From Candidatus Hydrogenedentota bacterium (lineage in GTDB: Bacteria > Hydrogenedentota > Hydrogenedentia > Hydrogenedentales > JAEUWI01): 64,000 bases of DNA. This document shows, piece after piece, positions 25,046 through 36,077 of the stretch. Made by a program: the position numbers and the translations under genes. The first letter of the stretch is position 1, and the number at the start of each line of letters is the position of its first letter. Under the pieces are notes generated by a model that was not told the DNA's origin, made no database searches, and saw only the letters and a program-made list of their open reading frames with translations. The stretch covers positions 62,001 through 126,000 of the forward strand of contig JACPGE010000044.1 of the NCBI GenBank assembly GCA_016182605.1, written 5' to 3'.

Positions 25046-25088
25046 AACAAAAAACGCCCCGGCGGGGGGAGGAGGGAACCGCCGGGGC
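25046..25088 (-). terminator. Intrinsic terminator of the Hsp20 gene
   Basis: On the minus strand a 10-bp perfect stem GCCCCGGCGG / CCGCCGGGGC, 13-base loop, followed by GTTTTTTGTTT. It starts 33 bases after the stop codon. Confidence 0.88.
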
Positions 25089-25120
25089 TGGGAGGGGGAC
25101 CGGAAATTGAGCCGGCTTTC

Positions 25121-25561
25121 TTACTTCACCGTCACCTCGATTAGCTTCGGCTTCGCCGTCTCGGGCTTCGGAAGACGCACATGCAGCACCCCGCTCTTGA
25201 ATTCCGCCGCCACCCTCTCTGCCTCCACCCCGCCCGGGATCCGGAAGCTGCGGTGGAAGCTGCCATAGCTGCGTTCAAACCGGTGGTAACCCTTCGTGTT
25301 TTCTTCCTTGTCCTGGGCGCGCTCGCCGCGAATCGTCACAATCTCGTCCTCAATCTTCACCTCGATGTCCTTCTTCTCCATCCCGGGAAGATCCACATCC
25401 AGCAGATAGGCGTCTTCGGTTTCCCGAAGATCCACCGCCGGTGCCCATTGCGCGCCCTCCGCGCTCACCGGCGCGATAAACGCGTCAAATATCCGTTCCA
25501 GATCGTCCAGGCCCGCAAAAGGAAAGAGGCTGTTTCTGCGATAGGGAGTCAAGGCTCTCAT
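25121..25561 (-). CDS. Hsp20/alpha-crystallin small heat shock protein
   Basis: 146 residues. The alpha-crystallin domain (about 45-135) shows WAPAVDLRETEDAYLLDVDLPGM, then IEDEIVTIRGER, RFERSYGSFHRSFRIPGGV and the C-terminal AEFKSGVLHVRLPKPE (the conserved A-x-x-x-n-G-v-L). It holds unfolding proteins in an ATP-independent way. The C-terminal IxI motif is replaced by LIEVTVK. The start is at MRALTPYRR with AGGAGATGG upstream; the longer open frame is not conserved. A sigma-54-like promoter lies at 25630-25645 and a strong terminator follows. No CIRCE element is seen. Confidence 0.93.
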   Translation of the reverse strand: MRALTPYRRNSLFPFAGLDDLERIFDAFIAPVSAEGAQWAPAVDLRETEDAYLLDVDLPGMEKKDIEVKIEDEIVTIRGERAQDKEENTKGYHRFERSYGSFHRSFRIPGGVEAERVAAEFKSGVLHVRLPKPETAKPKLIEVTVK

Positions 25562-25629
25562 GGTTCCATCTCCTGAAGTTGTGCGCGTTGCTCCGCGCTC
25601 CGTTGCCTGTTCACTCACATCACCCACTA

Positions 25630-25645
25630 TGCGAAGGCCGTGCCA
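25630..25645 (-). promoter_or_regulatory. Candidate sigma-54 promoter of Hsp20
   Basis: On the minus strand TGGCACG-N4-TCGCA. The GG at -24 and GC at -12 have the obligatory spacing and 11 of 12 consensus positions match (TTGCA expected). It would start transcription about 55 bases before the Hsp20 start. Confidence 0.5.
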
Positions 25646-25838
25646 GAATTTCAATGATCGCCATAAAGCACTCATTTGCAATTACTTACATAAAAGCAGG
25701 CCCGCTCAAACCAGGGCCGCCACCGCCACCTGTGCCACAAGGTGAAACAGGTCCTGTTTTAAAACCGAACACCCGGCGGCACAAGCTTGCATTTCCAATC
25801 CCACATTTGGCCACCACGCCCTGCCGGCAGGAAGATAA

Positions 25839-25867
25839 TTGACAGTGCCGCACCGCTGTGCTAGACT
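25839..25867 (+). promoter_or_regulatory. Sigma-70 promoter of the TIGR04073/HDOD unit
   Basis: TTGACA, exactly 17 bases, TAGACT. A perfect -35 and 4/6 -10; transcription would start near 25874, about 50 bases before the gene. Confidence 0.7.
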
Positions 25868-25921
25868 GCAACTGCCTGATATTCTTGGGATTGACTTCGT
25901 TTTTACCGTGGAGGGAGCCGC

Positions 25922-26305
25922 TTGTTTACCATGAACCGTTTATCCATCTATGGCGTGGTCTTCGTGCTCGCCATCGCACTCGCCGCCATCCCCCTGACCA
26001 GTGCAGCCCAAATTTACAATCCCGAAGAAGACCTGCCCAAGCCCACCGGCTTGGAAAAGCGCCTCACCAAGCTCGGCCGCGGCCTCTCCAACATCATGTT
26101 CGGCTGGGCCGAAATCCCCGTCACCTTTGACCGCAAACTCGACGAGGGCAAACCCTTGGCCTATCTCCTCGGCGTCGCGCCGGTCCTCGGTACCGCCCGC
26201 GCCTTCATGCGCACCGGGACCGGTGTCTTCGAGGTCGTTTCCTTCCCCTTCTCCGACAAGGCAGTAAACTACGAAGCGGTGCTCGAGCCCGAATACATCT
26301 TTTAG
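25922..26305 (+). CDS. Small exported protein of TIGR04073 (exosortase system-associated) type
   Basis: 127 residues. A signal peptide (to about AAQIYN) is followed by the family-like core LEKRLTKLGRGLSNIMFGWAEIPVTFDRKLDEGKPLAYLLGVAPVLGTARAFMRTGTGVFEVVSFPF. This matches the short proteins called TIGR04073 in Verrucomicrobia/PVC genomes. Their role is unknown and no exosortase is in the window. The start is TTG at 25922 because GGAGGG ends 6 bases before it; an in-frame ATG at 25931 is the alternative (124 residues). It begins the unit that continues with the 89-residue and HDOD genes 17 bp downstream. Confidence 0.7.
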   Translation: MFTMNRLSIYGVVFVLAIALAAIPLTSAAQIYNPEEDLPKPTGLEKRLTKLGRGLSNIMFGWAEIPVTFDRKLDEGKPLAYLLGVAPVLGTARAFMRTGTGVFEVVSFPFSDKAVNYEAVLEPEYIF

Positions 26306-26322
26306 AATACGGGAATAGCGCT

Positions 26323-26592
26323 GTGATCAATTGGAAAAGGCAAGGTGCCGCCGTGGTGGGTGAGGTTGCCTATACCGACGGACACCGGGGCAATATCGTC
26401 TTGGTCGGTCCCCGATCAAACCCGAAGGGCGCAGCGCTGCTCATTCCCGGAGGCAACGCCGGGAAGCCCGCCACCAAACTCTTTCCCGATGGCATCGATC
26501 TCCTCGGCCCCGAACTGACCGTCGAACTCCTCTGCATGCAGGAACGCGCCTTTGGCGCCTGCGGCCTCCCCAAACCCTTGGAACTCGACTGA
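26323..26592 (+). CDS. 89-residue unknown protein coupled to the HDOD gene
   Basis: Mixed beta-rich sequence (VVGEVAYTDGHRGNIVLVGPRS, AALLIPGGNAG, IDLLGPELTVELLCMQERAFGACGL). No family is recognised; there is no signal peptide and no membrane segment. It starts with GTG preceded by GGGAAT. The stop overlaps the HDOD ATG (TGATG), so translation is coupled and the small protein may partner or modulate it. It is real-looking because it has codon use and operon spacing like its neighbours. Confidence 0.55.
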   Translation: MINWKRQGAAVVGEVAYTDGHRGNIVLVGPRSNPKGAALLIPGGNAGKPATKLFPDGIDLLGPELTVELLCMQERAFGACGLPKPLELD

Positions 26593-27449
26593 TGGGCGGC
26601 GCAAAAACCTACGATATCGACACCCTTCTCGATGAAGTCATCACCCTCCCCAGCCTCCCCGACTCCGTCCACCGCATCAACGAACTCATCGAAGATCCCG
26701 ATTGCCAGTTGGGCGACATCGCGCACGTCATTTCCGGCGATCCCGCCATCGCCATTAAAACCCTCCGCCTCGTCAACAGCGCCTATTACGGCCTCGGCCA
26801 GGAAGTCGCCACCGTCGAGCACGCCGTCGTCCTCCTGGGCGTCAAGGTCATCAAAAACCTCGCCACCACCGCCACCGTCTTCGAGGCCATGAAGGGCAGC
26901 GCCACCCAGTTCCTCCAGCACAGCATCGCCACCGGCGTCGCCATGAAATCCTTCGTCGACCACGGCCCCCTCAAGGGCATGCTCGGCTCCGGCGATGAAG
27001 CTTTCATCTTCGGCCTCCTCCACGACATCGGCAAGGTCATCCTCCAAGAATACCTCCCGGATGCCTACCGCGAAGTCGCCGGTTACGTCCGCGACAACAA
27101 GGTCGCCTGGCACGTCGCGGAACAACACCTCATCGGCGTCGACCACGCCTCGCTCGGCGCGCGCCTCGCCGCAAAATGGAAACTCTCCAAACCCCTCATC
27201 CACGCCATAGCCGGCCACCACAACTTCCAGGCCGCCGACGAAGATTGCCGCAAAATCGCCGCCGCGCTTGCCATCGCCGACCTCCTCGCCAGCAAGACCG
27301 GCCTGCCCTCCTACGAAGACCCGGTCTTCAACCTCTCCCCCGAATGCTGGGAACGCTCCGGGTTGCGCGGCGATGACCTTGTCCGCGCCGTGGGCGGCTT
27401 CTTCGATGACTTCGGCACCGTGAATGAACTGATGGTGCTCGCCCACTAG
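26592..27449 (+). CDS. HDOD domain signalling protein
   Basis: 285 residues. The HDOD domain spans about 15-210: LPSLPDSVHRINELIEDPD, HVISGDPAIAIKTLRLVNSAYYG, TVEHAVVLLGVKVIKNLA and GLLHDIGKVILQEYLP, whose HD remnant is retained, then GVDHASLGARLAAKWKLSKPLIHAIAGHHN. Stand-alone HDOD proteins act in regulation (motility, c-di-GMP, cell cycle) without proven enzymatic activity. It is coupled to the small gene upstream, and recF follows 68 bp downstream. Confidence 0.9.
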   Translation: MGGAKTYDIDTLLDEVITLPSLPDSVHRINELIEDPDCQLGDIAHVISGDPAIAIKTLRLVNSAYYGLGQEVATVEHAVVLLGVKVIKNLATTATVFEAMKGSATQFLQHSIATGVAMKSFVDHGPLKGMLGSGDEAFIFGLLHDIGKVILQEYLPDAYREVAGYVRDNKVAWHVAEQHLIGVDHASLGARLAAKWKLSKPLIHAIAGHHNFQAADEDCRKIAAALAIADLLASKTGLPSYEDPVFNLSPECWERSGLRGDDLVRAVGGFFDDFGTVNELMVLAH

Positions 27450-27517
27450 GCCCGCGGCCGGGACGGCTTCCAACGCCGCCCAACGCGACACCACCAACCC
27501 CGCTCCGGGACACATCC

Positions 27518-28591
27518 ATGCAGCTTACCCAATTCTCCTGCCGCCATTTCCGCTGCCTCCCCGGACTCGCCTTCGCCCCAGAACCCGGCATCAACCTCCT
27601 CTACGGAGACAACGCCCAGGGCAAAACCTCCATCCTCGAAGCCATCCTCTATTGCACCACCTCCAGAAGCCACCGCACCACCACGGAGTCCGACCTGCGT
27701 CAACAGGGCGAAGAAGGCTTCCGCGTCGCCCTCCACGCCATCGCACAGGGACAACCCATCCAGCTTGAAGCCAACTGGTGGCACAACCAGAAACGTTTCA
27801 AGGTCAACGGCATCCCCCAGACCCGCATCAGCGACATCCTCGGCCGCATCCGCGTCGTCTTCTTCGCCCCGGAAGACGTCGACCTCGTCAAGGGCAGTGG
27901 CAGCCACCGCCGCCGCTTCCTCGATATGGAACTCGCCCAGCTCTCCCCCGCCTACCTCCTCGCGCTCCAGCAATACAAAAAAGTCCTCCGCCAGCGCAAC
28001 GAAACCGTACGCGACAAACGCCCCGACCCCATCCTCCTCGATGTTTTCGACGAACAACTCGTTCAATACGGCGCGATCCTCATGGCGGAACGCCGCGCCT
28101 TCGTCACCCAGCTCTCCGCCTTCGCCCAAAACGCCTACGCCCTCGTCGCCGGCGGCGAACTCTTCTCCGTACACTACCTCCCCAGCATCACCCCGGATCA
28201 AGACTTCGCCGAAACCCTCAAACAAAACCGCGAACGCGACATCCGCCGCGGACAAACCCTCCTCGGCCCCCACCGGGACGACCTCGAACTCACCGTCGAC
28301 GCCAAGCCTGCACGCAGTTTCGGCTCCCAGGGCCAGCAAAAAACCGCCGCGCTCGCACTCAAACTCGCCGAAGTCGAACTCATCCACCACCGCTACCAGG
28401 AATACCCCGTCCTGCTCCTCGACGAAGCCCTCGCGGAACTCGACCCCCACCGCGCACGCCGCCTGTTCGACATGCTCGCCACTCAGGTACAATGCCTCAT
28501 CACCACCACCGAACGCGCCCCCAACCCGGCCATGGAGGAACACCCCCTCACCCGGTTCCACGTTGTGCGAGGCCACATTGAAAAAACGTGA
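27518..28591 (+). CDS. recF: DNA replication/repair protein RecF
   Basis: 357 residues, a normal size. N-terminal QLTQFSCRHFRCL leads to Walker A GDNAQGKTSILEAI (about 28-41). The signature motif is SQGQQKTAALALKL, and Walker B VLLLDEALAELD is near the end. LLGPHRDDLELTV and RRRFLDMELAQLSP are RecF-specific. It loads RecA at gaps with RecO/RecR. It sits upstream of DUF721/dciA and gyrB-gyrA, the conserved order; dnaA and dnaN are not present where they often are. It overlaps the DUF721 gene by 14 bp. Confidence 0.96.
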   Translation: MQLTQFSCRHFRCLPGLAFAPEPGINLLYGDNAQGKTSILEAILYCTTSRSHRTTTESDLRQQGEEGFRVALHAIAQGQPIQLEANWWHNQKRFKVNGIPQTRISDILGRIRVVFFAPEDVDLVKGSGSHRRRFLDMELAQLSPAYLLALQQYKKVLRQRNETVRDKRPDPILLDVFDEQLVQYGAILMAERRAFVTQLSAFAQNAYALVAGGELFSVHYLPSITPDQDFAETLKQNRERDIRRGQTLLGPHRDDLELTVDAKPARSFGSQGQQKTAALALKLAEVELIHHRYQEYPVLLLDEALAELDPHRARRLFDMLATQVQCLITTTERAPNPAMEEHPLTRFHVVRGHIEKT

Positions 28592-28880
28592 CATCCCCGG
28601 CATCGGCGAGATCCTCAACGATCTCAAAAAAAGCTCCCCCCTCGGCAAACAGCTCGAACAGGCCGCCATCTGGGAACATTGGCCCGAGATTGCCGGCAAG
28701 ACCCTCGCCGCCCACGCCCAGCCCATCGCCATCAAAAAACAGACCCTCACCATCGAGGTCGACAGCCCCGCCTGGATGCACCGCGCCAGCTATGCCAAAT
28801 GGGACCTCGTCAAACACATCAACCGCCTCGCCCGAAAAGAGCTGATCTCCGACATTTTCCTCGTCCTCAAGGACTCCTGA
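28578..28880 (+). CDS. DUF721/DciA-like protein
   Basis: About 100 residues. The core EQAAIWEHWPEIAGKTLAAHAQPIAIKKQTLTIEVDSPAWMHRASYAKWDLVKHIN matches DUF721, now known as DciA, the ancestral loader of the replicative helicase DnaB in bacteria without DnaC. Its place between recF and gyrB is the conserved one. The start is TTG at 28578 (LKKRDIPG) with GAGG 5 bases ahead; a TTG five codons earlier is possible. This overlaps the end of recF, implying coupling. Confidence 0.82.
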   Translation: MKKRDIPGIGEILNDLKKSSPLGKQLEQAAIWEHWPEIAGKTLAAHAQPIAIKKQTLTIEVDSPAWMHRASYAKWDLVKHINRLARKELISDIFLVLKDS

Positions 28881-31463
<2,583 letters not shown>

Positions 31464-31504
31464 TCCTCAATCGGGACACCGTAACCCAGCGGAATTGACG
31501 CACC

Positions 31505-34030
31505 ATGTCATCTATCGACAAGATCAAAGACATCGCCATCGACCAGGAGCTGAAGACCTCGTTCATGGAATACTCCATGAGCGTGATCGTGAGCCGCGCA
31601 CTGCCCGACGTGCGCGACGGCCTCAAGCCCGTCCACCGGCGCATCCTCTACGCCATGCATGAACTCGGCCTCGCCCGCAACCGGCCCTTCCGGAAATCCG
31701 CCGCCGTCGTCGGGGAGACCATGGCCAAGTTCCACCCCCACGGCGACAGCGCCATCTACGACACCCTCGTGCGCATGGCCCAGCCCTGGAACCTGCGCTA
31801 CCCCCTCGTCGACAGCCAGGGGAACTTCGGCTCCATCGACGGCGACAGCGCGGCGGCCATGCGGTACACCGAAACCCGCATGGAATCCATCACGGCGGAA
31901 ATGCTCGGCGATATCGAAAAGCAAACCGTCAACATGACGAGCAACTACGACGGCAGCCTCCAGGAACCCAGCGTCCTGCCGTCCGCCATTCCCAATCTCC
32001 TCGTCAACGGCTCCTACGGAATCGCCGTCGGCATGGCCACCTCCTGCCCCCCCCACAACATGACCGAAGTCTGCAACGCCATCATCCACTTCATCGACAA
32101 CCCCGGCTCCACCCCCAAAGACCTGATGAAGTTTATCAAGGGGCCCGACTTTCCCACCGGCGGCATCATCTGTGGACGCGACGGCATCGACGAAGCCTAC
32201 CTCACCGGACGCGGACGCATTCGCGTGCGCGGACGCGTCGCCATCGAGTCCAAAAAGGACGGCGGCAAGGAAAGCATCATCATCCAGGAGATCCCCTACC
32301 AGGTCAACAAGTCGCGCCTCATCGAATCCATCGCCGACCTCGTCCGTGAAAAAACCATCGAAGGCATTACCGACCTCCGCGACGAGTCCGACAAGGAAGG
32401 CATGCGCGTCGTCATCGAACTGCGCCGCGGCGAAGAGCCCGAAGTCGTCCTGAACCAGCTCTACAAGCACACCCAGCTCCAGAGCACCGCCAGCGTTATC
32501 ATGCTCGCGCTCGTAAACAACACCCCGAAGGTCCTCAACCTCCGCGAGGTCATCTTCCACTACGTCGAGCACCGCGCCGAAGTCATCGAGCGACGCACCC
32601 GATTCGAACTCGCCAAGGCCGAAGCACGCGCACACATCCTCGAAGGCCTCCTCAAGGCCATCGACCACATCGACGAAGTCATCAAGATCATCCGCGCCTC
32701 CGGTGACACCGACGACGCCAAGGCCAACCTCATCGCCCGCTTCGATTTCTCCGAACCCCAGGCCATGGCCATCCTCGCCATGCGCCTCCGCCAGCTCACC
32801 GGGCTCGAGCGCGACGTCCTCGAAAATGAATACCGCGAACTCCTCAAGGAAATCGAGCGCCTCCGCCACATCCTCTCCGGAAAGGCCACCATCCTCGCCG
32901 AAGTCCGCAAGGAACTCCTCGCCATCCGCGAAAAATACGGCGACGAACGCCGCACCGAAATCCTCGACGCCCTCGGTGAATTCCGCATCGAAGACCTCAT
33001 CGCAGACGAAACCATGGTCGTCACCGTCTCCAACCTCGGCTACATCAAGCGCCTCCCCGTCAGCACCTACCGCCAGCAGCGCCGCGGGGGACGCGGCGTC
33101 AGCGGCATGGAGACCAAAGACGAGGATTTCGTCAACGACATCTTTATCGCCTCCGCCCACCAGTACATGCTCTTCTTCACCAACCTGGGCCGCATCTACT
33201 GGCGCAAGGTCCACGAACTCCCCAAGGCCAGCCGCACCGCACGCGGCCGCGCCATCGTCAACGTCCTCAGTCTCGCCAACGATGAACGCGTCACCGCCTT
33301 CCTCCCCGTGCGCGACCTGGACGAAGAGGACAAGTTCGTCTTCATGGTCACCAAAAAAGGCACCGTGAAGAAGACCTCCCTCAAGGCCTATAGCAATCCC
33401 CGCGCCACAGGAATCATCGCACTCGACCTCGACAAGGGCGATGAACTGATCGAAGTGCAGATTACTTCCGGCAACGACAACATCCTCATCGCCACCTACA
33501 AGGGCCTCGCCATCCGATTCCCCGAAAAGGACGTGCGCCCCATGGGACGCAACGCCCGCGGCGTCATCGGCATCCGGCTCAGTGACGAAGACTACGTCGT
33601 CGGCGTCTCCCTCGCCCACGACGAAGCCACCGTGCTCAGCATCACCGAACACGGCTTCGGAAAACGCACCCAGGTCGGCGAATACCGCCTTCAGCACCGC
33701 GGCGGCCAGGGCATCATCAACATCAAGACCACCGAGCGCAATGGCAACGTCGTCAGCATGCTCACCGTCGGCGACACCGACGAAATCGTCCTCGTCGCCA
33801 CCAACGGCGTCGTCATCCGCACCACCGTCAAAGACATCCGCACCATCGGCCGCAACACCCAGGGCGTCAAAGTCATGACCCCCGAAGCCGGCGCCAAAGT
33901 GGGCGCCGTCGCAAAGGCCCTCGCCGAAGACAAAGAAGACGAAATGACCGGTCCCGTCGGCGATACCGCCGACGCCATACCCATCGCCCCCGCAGAGCCC
34001 GATCTCATTGAGGACGAAGACACCGAGTGA
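31505..34030 (+). CDS. gyrA: DNA gyrase subunit A
   Basis: 841 residues. The catalytic Tyr is Y121 in [11 protein letters not shown]. The quinolone-resistance region reads [24 protein letters not shown] with Ser in the usual position. The GyrA-box QRRGGRG is at about 525-531, so this is gyrase A and not ParC. The C-terminal beta-pinwheel has the repeats ([40 protein letters not shown]) and ends in an acidic tail ([13 protein letters not shown]). It forms the A2B2 gyrase with the upstream gene; a terminator follows 22 bases after the stop. Confidence 0.97.
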   Translation: MSSIDKIKDIAIDQELKTSFMEYSMSVIVSRALPDVRDGLKPVHRRILYAMHELGLARNRPFRKSAAVVGETMAKFHPHGDSAIYDTLVRMAQPWNLRYPLVDSQGNFGSIDGDSAAAMRYTETRMESITAEMLGDIEKQTVNMTSNYDGSLQEPSVLPSAIPNLLVNGSYGIAVGMATSCPPHNMTEVCNAIIHFIDNPGSTPKDLMKFIKGPDFPTGGIICGRDGIDEAYLTGRGRIRVRGRVAIESKKDGGKESIIIQEIPYQVNKSRLIESIADLVREKTIEGITDLRDESDKEGMRVVIELRRGEEPEVVLNQLYKHTQLQSTASVIMLALVNNTPKVLNLREVIFHYVEHRAEVIERRTRFELAKAEARAHILEGLLKAIDHIDEVIKIIRASGDTDDAKANLIARFDFSEPQAMAILAMRLRQLTGLERDVLENEYRELLKEIERLRHILSGKATILAEVRKELLAIREKYGDERRTEILDALGEFRIEDLIADETMVVTVSNLGYIKRLPVSTYRQQRRGGRGVSGMETKDEDFVNDIFIASAHQYMLFFTNLGRIYWRKVHELPKASRTARGRAIVNVLSLANDERVTAFLPVRDLDEEDKFVFMVTKKGTVKKTSLKAYSNPRATGIIALDLDKGDELIEVQITSGNDNILIATYKGLAIRFPEKDVRPMGRNARGVIGIRLSDEDYVVGVSLAHDEATVLSITEHGFGKRTQVGEYRLQHRGGQGIINIKTTERNGNVVSMLTVGDTDEIVLVATNGVVIRTTVKDIRTIGRNTQGVKVMTPEAGAKVGAVAKALAEDKEDEMTGPVGDTADAIPIAPAEPDLIEDEDTE

Positions 34031-34424
34031 CACACCCCGCATGGATCATGCAGCGCGGGTGCCCCGAAATCCAGGGTGCCCGCGCGTTTTTTCTATCCTG
34101 CCCGTTGATCTCTGCTATCTCGAACACAGTGAGACGTCCCCTCCTCCCTCGACATCATGCTGCAAACCGGCACGGACAAGGAGTTGCGCCTGCGCACCGT
34201 CAGCCGGCCCGAACACCATCTCGCTTCAAAAACTGGAGCTGCTGCCAAACATACCAAAGCCGATCTGAAATGTAGTGGAGAAAATCAGCATAAAAACCCG
34301 CATTTCCATGGGAATGAAATAATCAAATGGCATCACTGCGGAAAATGGGCTGGCGCTTATGCGTAAGGGATGAGGGAAGGTGCGTTCAGGACATGGGGGC
34401 TCTTCGGTCTGTTTCCGTCCTGGC
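34031..34424. other. 394-bp convergent gap after gyrA
   Basis: After the gyrA terminator the gap is less GC-rich than the genes and holds no supported gene. CATTTCCATGGGAATG at 34301-34316, followed on the minus strand by CGGGTTTTT, could be a weak terminator for the TPM genes. Nothing else is recognised. Confidence 0.5.
34053..34092 (+). terminator. Intrinsic terminator of gyrBA
   Basis: GCGCGGG / CCCGCGC stem with an inner CCC/GGG step after a 2x2 internal loop, followed by G and six T. It starts 22 bases after the gyrA stop. Confidence 0.82.
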
Positions 34425-35096
34425 TCAATCGAGGAAAATTACCCTATTCGCCAGTTCGTTCCTGTCGTCTTCCACGCGGGGAAGCACGGGCGCCAAGCGG
34501 TTGCCCGCCTCGCGGATGACGCCGGTCAGGGCGGTGGCGGGATCGCGCGCCATGAGCGCGGTAAGTTTGTGGCAGAGTTCTTCGAGCGCGGTGGAGCCGA
34601 TGGCCGCTTTGACGGGTTCATCTGCCAGGATGCAGGCGGTGCGCTCGAAAAGGGAAACATAGACCAGCAGACCCGTGCCGCCAGCCGTGTGGTGCATGCG
34701 TTGATCGTAGAAAACGGCCCGGGCGCGCTGGTGGACTTCGTCGATCATTTCGCGCTGGGGCGTGAAGAGGCGGCGCAGCCAGGCAACGCGGGAGGAGATG
34801 AGCGCGCCCAGCACGAAGCCTGCGGCGAGCACGGCCAGCCACCCGGCGTAGTGGAGCGCCGGGGAGGTCCCCCACTCCCCGCTCTCGTGCTGAACGGCAG
34901 GCCAGAAGACCCAGCACAACACGAGACCGAAGGCGCCGAGCCAAAGACCTGCGATATCTTCGGCCCGGTCATAGCGGCCGGAGGCGGAAGCGATTACCGT
35001 GACTACTTCGACGGAAGTCTTGCCTTCCGCTTCTGCGATGGTGGCCTCGACCGCTTTTTTCTGTTCTGCCGTGAGCAATGTGGACGCGTGTTGCAT
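34425..35096 (-). CDS. TPM domain membrane protein (second of pair)
   Basis: 223 residues. The N-terminal part reads LLTAEQKKAVEATIAEAEGKTSVEVVTVIASASGRYDRAEDI, which is TPM-like (TLP18.3/Psb32/MOLO-1). Two hydrophobic segments follow (about 50-66 IAGLWLGAFGLVLCWVFW and 82-103 HYAGWLAVLAAGFVLGALI), then RAVFYDQRMHHTAGGTGLLVYVSLFERTACILAD, the TPM core strand-helix. Function is not settled; related proteins help assemble or repair envelope complexes. The start used is ATG 35096; a GTG at 35114 overlapping the upstream stop is also possible. It follows the first TPM gene directly. Confidence 0.75.
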   Translation of the reverse strand: MQHASTLLTAEQKKAVEATIAEAEGKTSVEVVTVIASASGRYDRAEDIAGLWLGAFGLVLCWVFWPAVQHESGEWGTSPALHYAGWLAVLAAGFVLGALISSRVAWLRRLFTPQREMIDEVHQRARAVFYDQRMHHTAGGTGLLVYVSLFERTACILADEPVKAAIGSTALEELCHKLTALMARDPATALTGVIREAGNRLAPVLPRVEDDRNELANRVIFLD

Positions 35097-35107
35097 GGTG
35101 AATCTTT

Positions 35108-35956
35108 CTACCACGATCCGCTGGCGCCGCCGCCACCGGAGAAACCGCCGCCAAAACTGCCGCCCGAGAAGCCGCCACCACCGGAGTGACGCGACGACGC
35201 GAGCATGTTATAGAGGATCATGCCGATAAGGCCGAAGACCGCGCCCCAAAAGAGCCAGGCCCATCCGCCCGATCCCCGGCGGATCATGGAAACGATGGTG
35301 AAGATGAAGAGAATCACGGCGATGACGATGGCGGGCTTCAACCAGGCCGGCTCCACGGGCGGCGGCAGATCCACCTGCTCAAAGGTTCCGTCTTTCCCCT
35401 GTGCGCCTTGAGCTTTTGCGCCCTTGGGCATGGCGATGCCGCGGGCCATGTTGTCCAGGCTTTGCACCCCGGCCAGGATCCCCGGGGAAAAGCCGCCGCG
35501 CTTGAAATGGGGAATGATCTGCTCGTCCATGATGCGCTTGCAGACGCCGTCATAATGGGGATCCCAGTCCGCCCCCAGCTCTATGCGGGCCTTGCGATCT
35601 TTCATCGAAACGAGCAGAAGAATGCCGCGGTTCCAGGATTCGCCGTTTACCGTGGGATGGCCGATGCCCCACTGGTTGAAGAGTGCGGTGGCAAAGGCTT
35701 CGATGCTGCTGTTCCGGGTGCCGTAGTCCGCCATGGAATTGATGGTGACCACCACGATGGGGATGGCGTTCTCGGTCAGGAGTTTGTCGCAGAGGGTCTT
35801 TATCTGTTCCGCGTCCTGGGGTTGCAGGACGTAGGCCTGATCCAGGATGAAATCCCGGTCGCCCGGCGGCTGCAGATCGATGGGCTGCGCGGCAGCGGCA
35901 TGCGCCACGCCCAAGAGAAGCGCGGGAAGCAATATTTTATGGAGGAAACGCGGCAT
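35108..35956 (-). CDS. TPM domain protein with Gly/Ser-rich tail (YgcG-like)
   Basis: 282 residues. A signal peptide to about AAAQPID. The TPM domain (about 35-160) shows FILDQAYVLQPQDAEQIKTLCDKLL, PIVVVTINSM, NRGILLLVSMKDRKARIELGADWD and IIPHFKRGGFSPGILAGVQ. Two membrane segments follow (about 210-226 and 236-252), and a tail HSGGGGFSGGSFGGGFSGGGGASGSW typical of YgcG-like proteins. The N-terminal domain is exported and the tail extends from the second membrane helix. It is first of the two-gene TPM unit. Confidence 0.85.
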   Translation of the reverse strand: MPRFLHKILLPALLLGVAHAAAAQPIDLQPPGDRDFILDQAYVLQPQDAEQIKTLCDKLLTENAIPIVVVTINSMADYGTRNSSIEAFATALFNQWGIGHPTVNGESWNRGILLLVSMKDRKARIELGADWDPHYDGVCKRIMDEQIIPHFKRGGFSPGILAGVQSLDNMARGIAMPKGAKAQGAQGKDGTFEQVDLPPPVEPAWLKPAIVIAVILFIFTIVSMIRRGSGGWAWLFWGAVFGLIGMILYNMLASSRHSGGGGFSGGSFGGGFSGGGGASGSW

Positions 35957-36077
35957 GGCAAGCTCTCATTCCGGTTGCGTGCGGGTCGGAAAGGCATCAT
36001 AGCCTATAGCGCGGCCCGATGCACACTTGCACAAGGTACCACCAGGCCCGCCCGAATATTCGTGGCGGGCGCGCCTC

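Larger units (their letters stand above)
24811..25120. other. 310-bp gap between Hsp20 and DUF1559 genes
   Basis: It holds the Hsp20 terminator (25046-25088) and a candidate promoter with a palindrome for the DUF1559 gene (24993-25020). No further gene is seen. Confidence 0.6.
25562..25921. other. 360-bp divergent gap between Hsp20 and the TIGR04073-like gene
   Basis: It contains the sigma-54-like site toward Hsp20, the sigma-70 promoter toward + (25839-25867) and an odd-length palindrome AAACAGG-T-CCTGTTT at 25745-25759 that could be an operator. No gene is supported. Confidence 0.5.

Noticed and set aside
31508-34042. 844-codon open frame antisense to gyrA
   Set aside because: It is a by-product of the high-GC third-position bias of gyrA. 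The translation is Asp/Gly/Val-rich low-information sequence with no motif, while gyrA is unmistakable.
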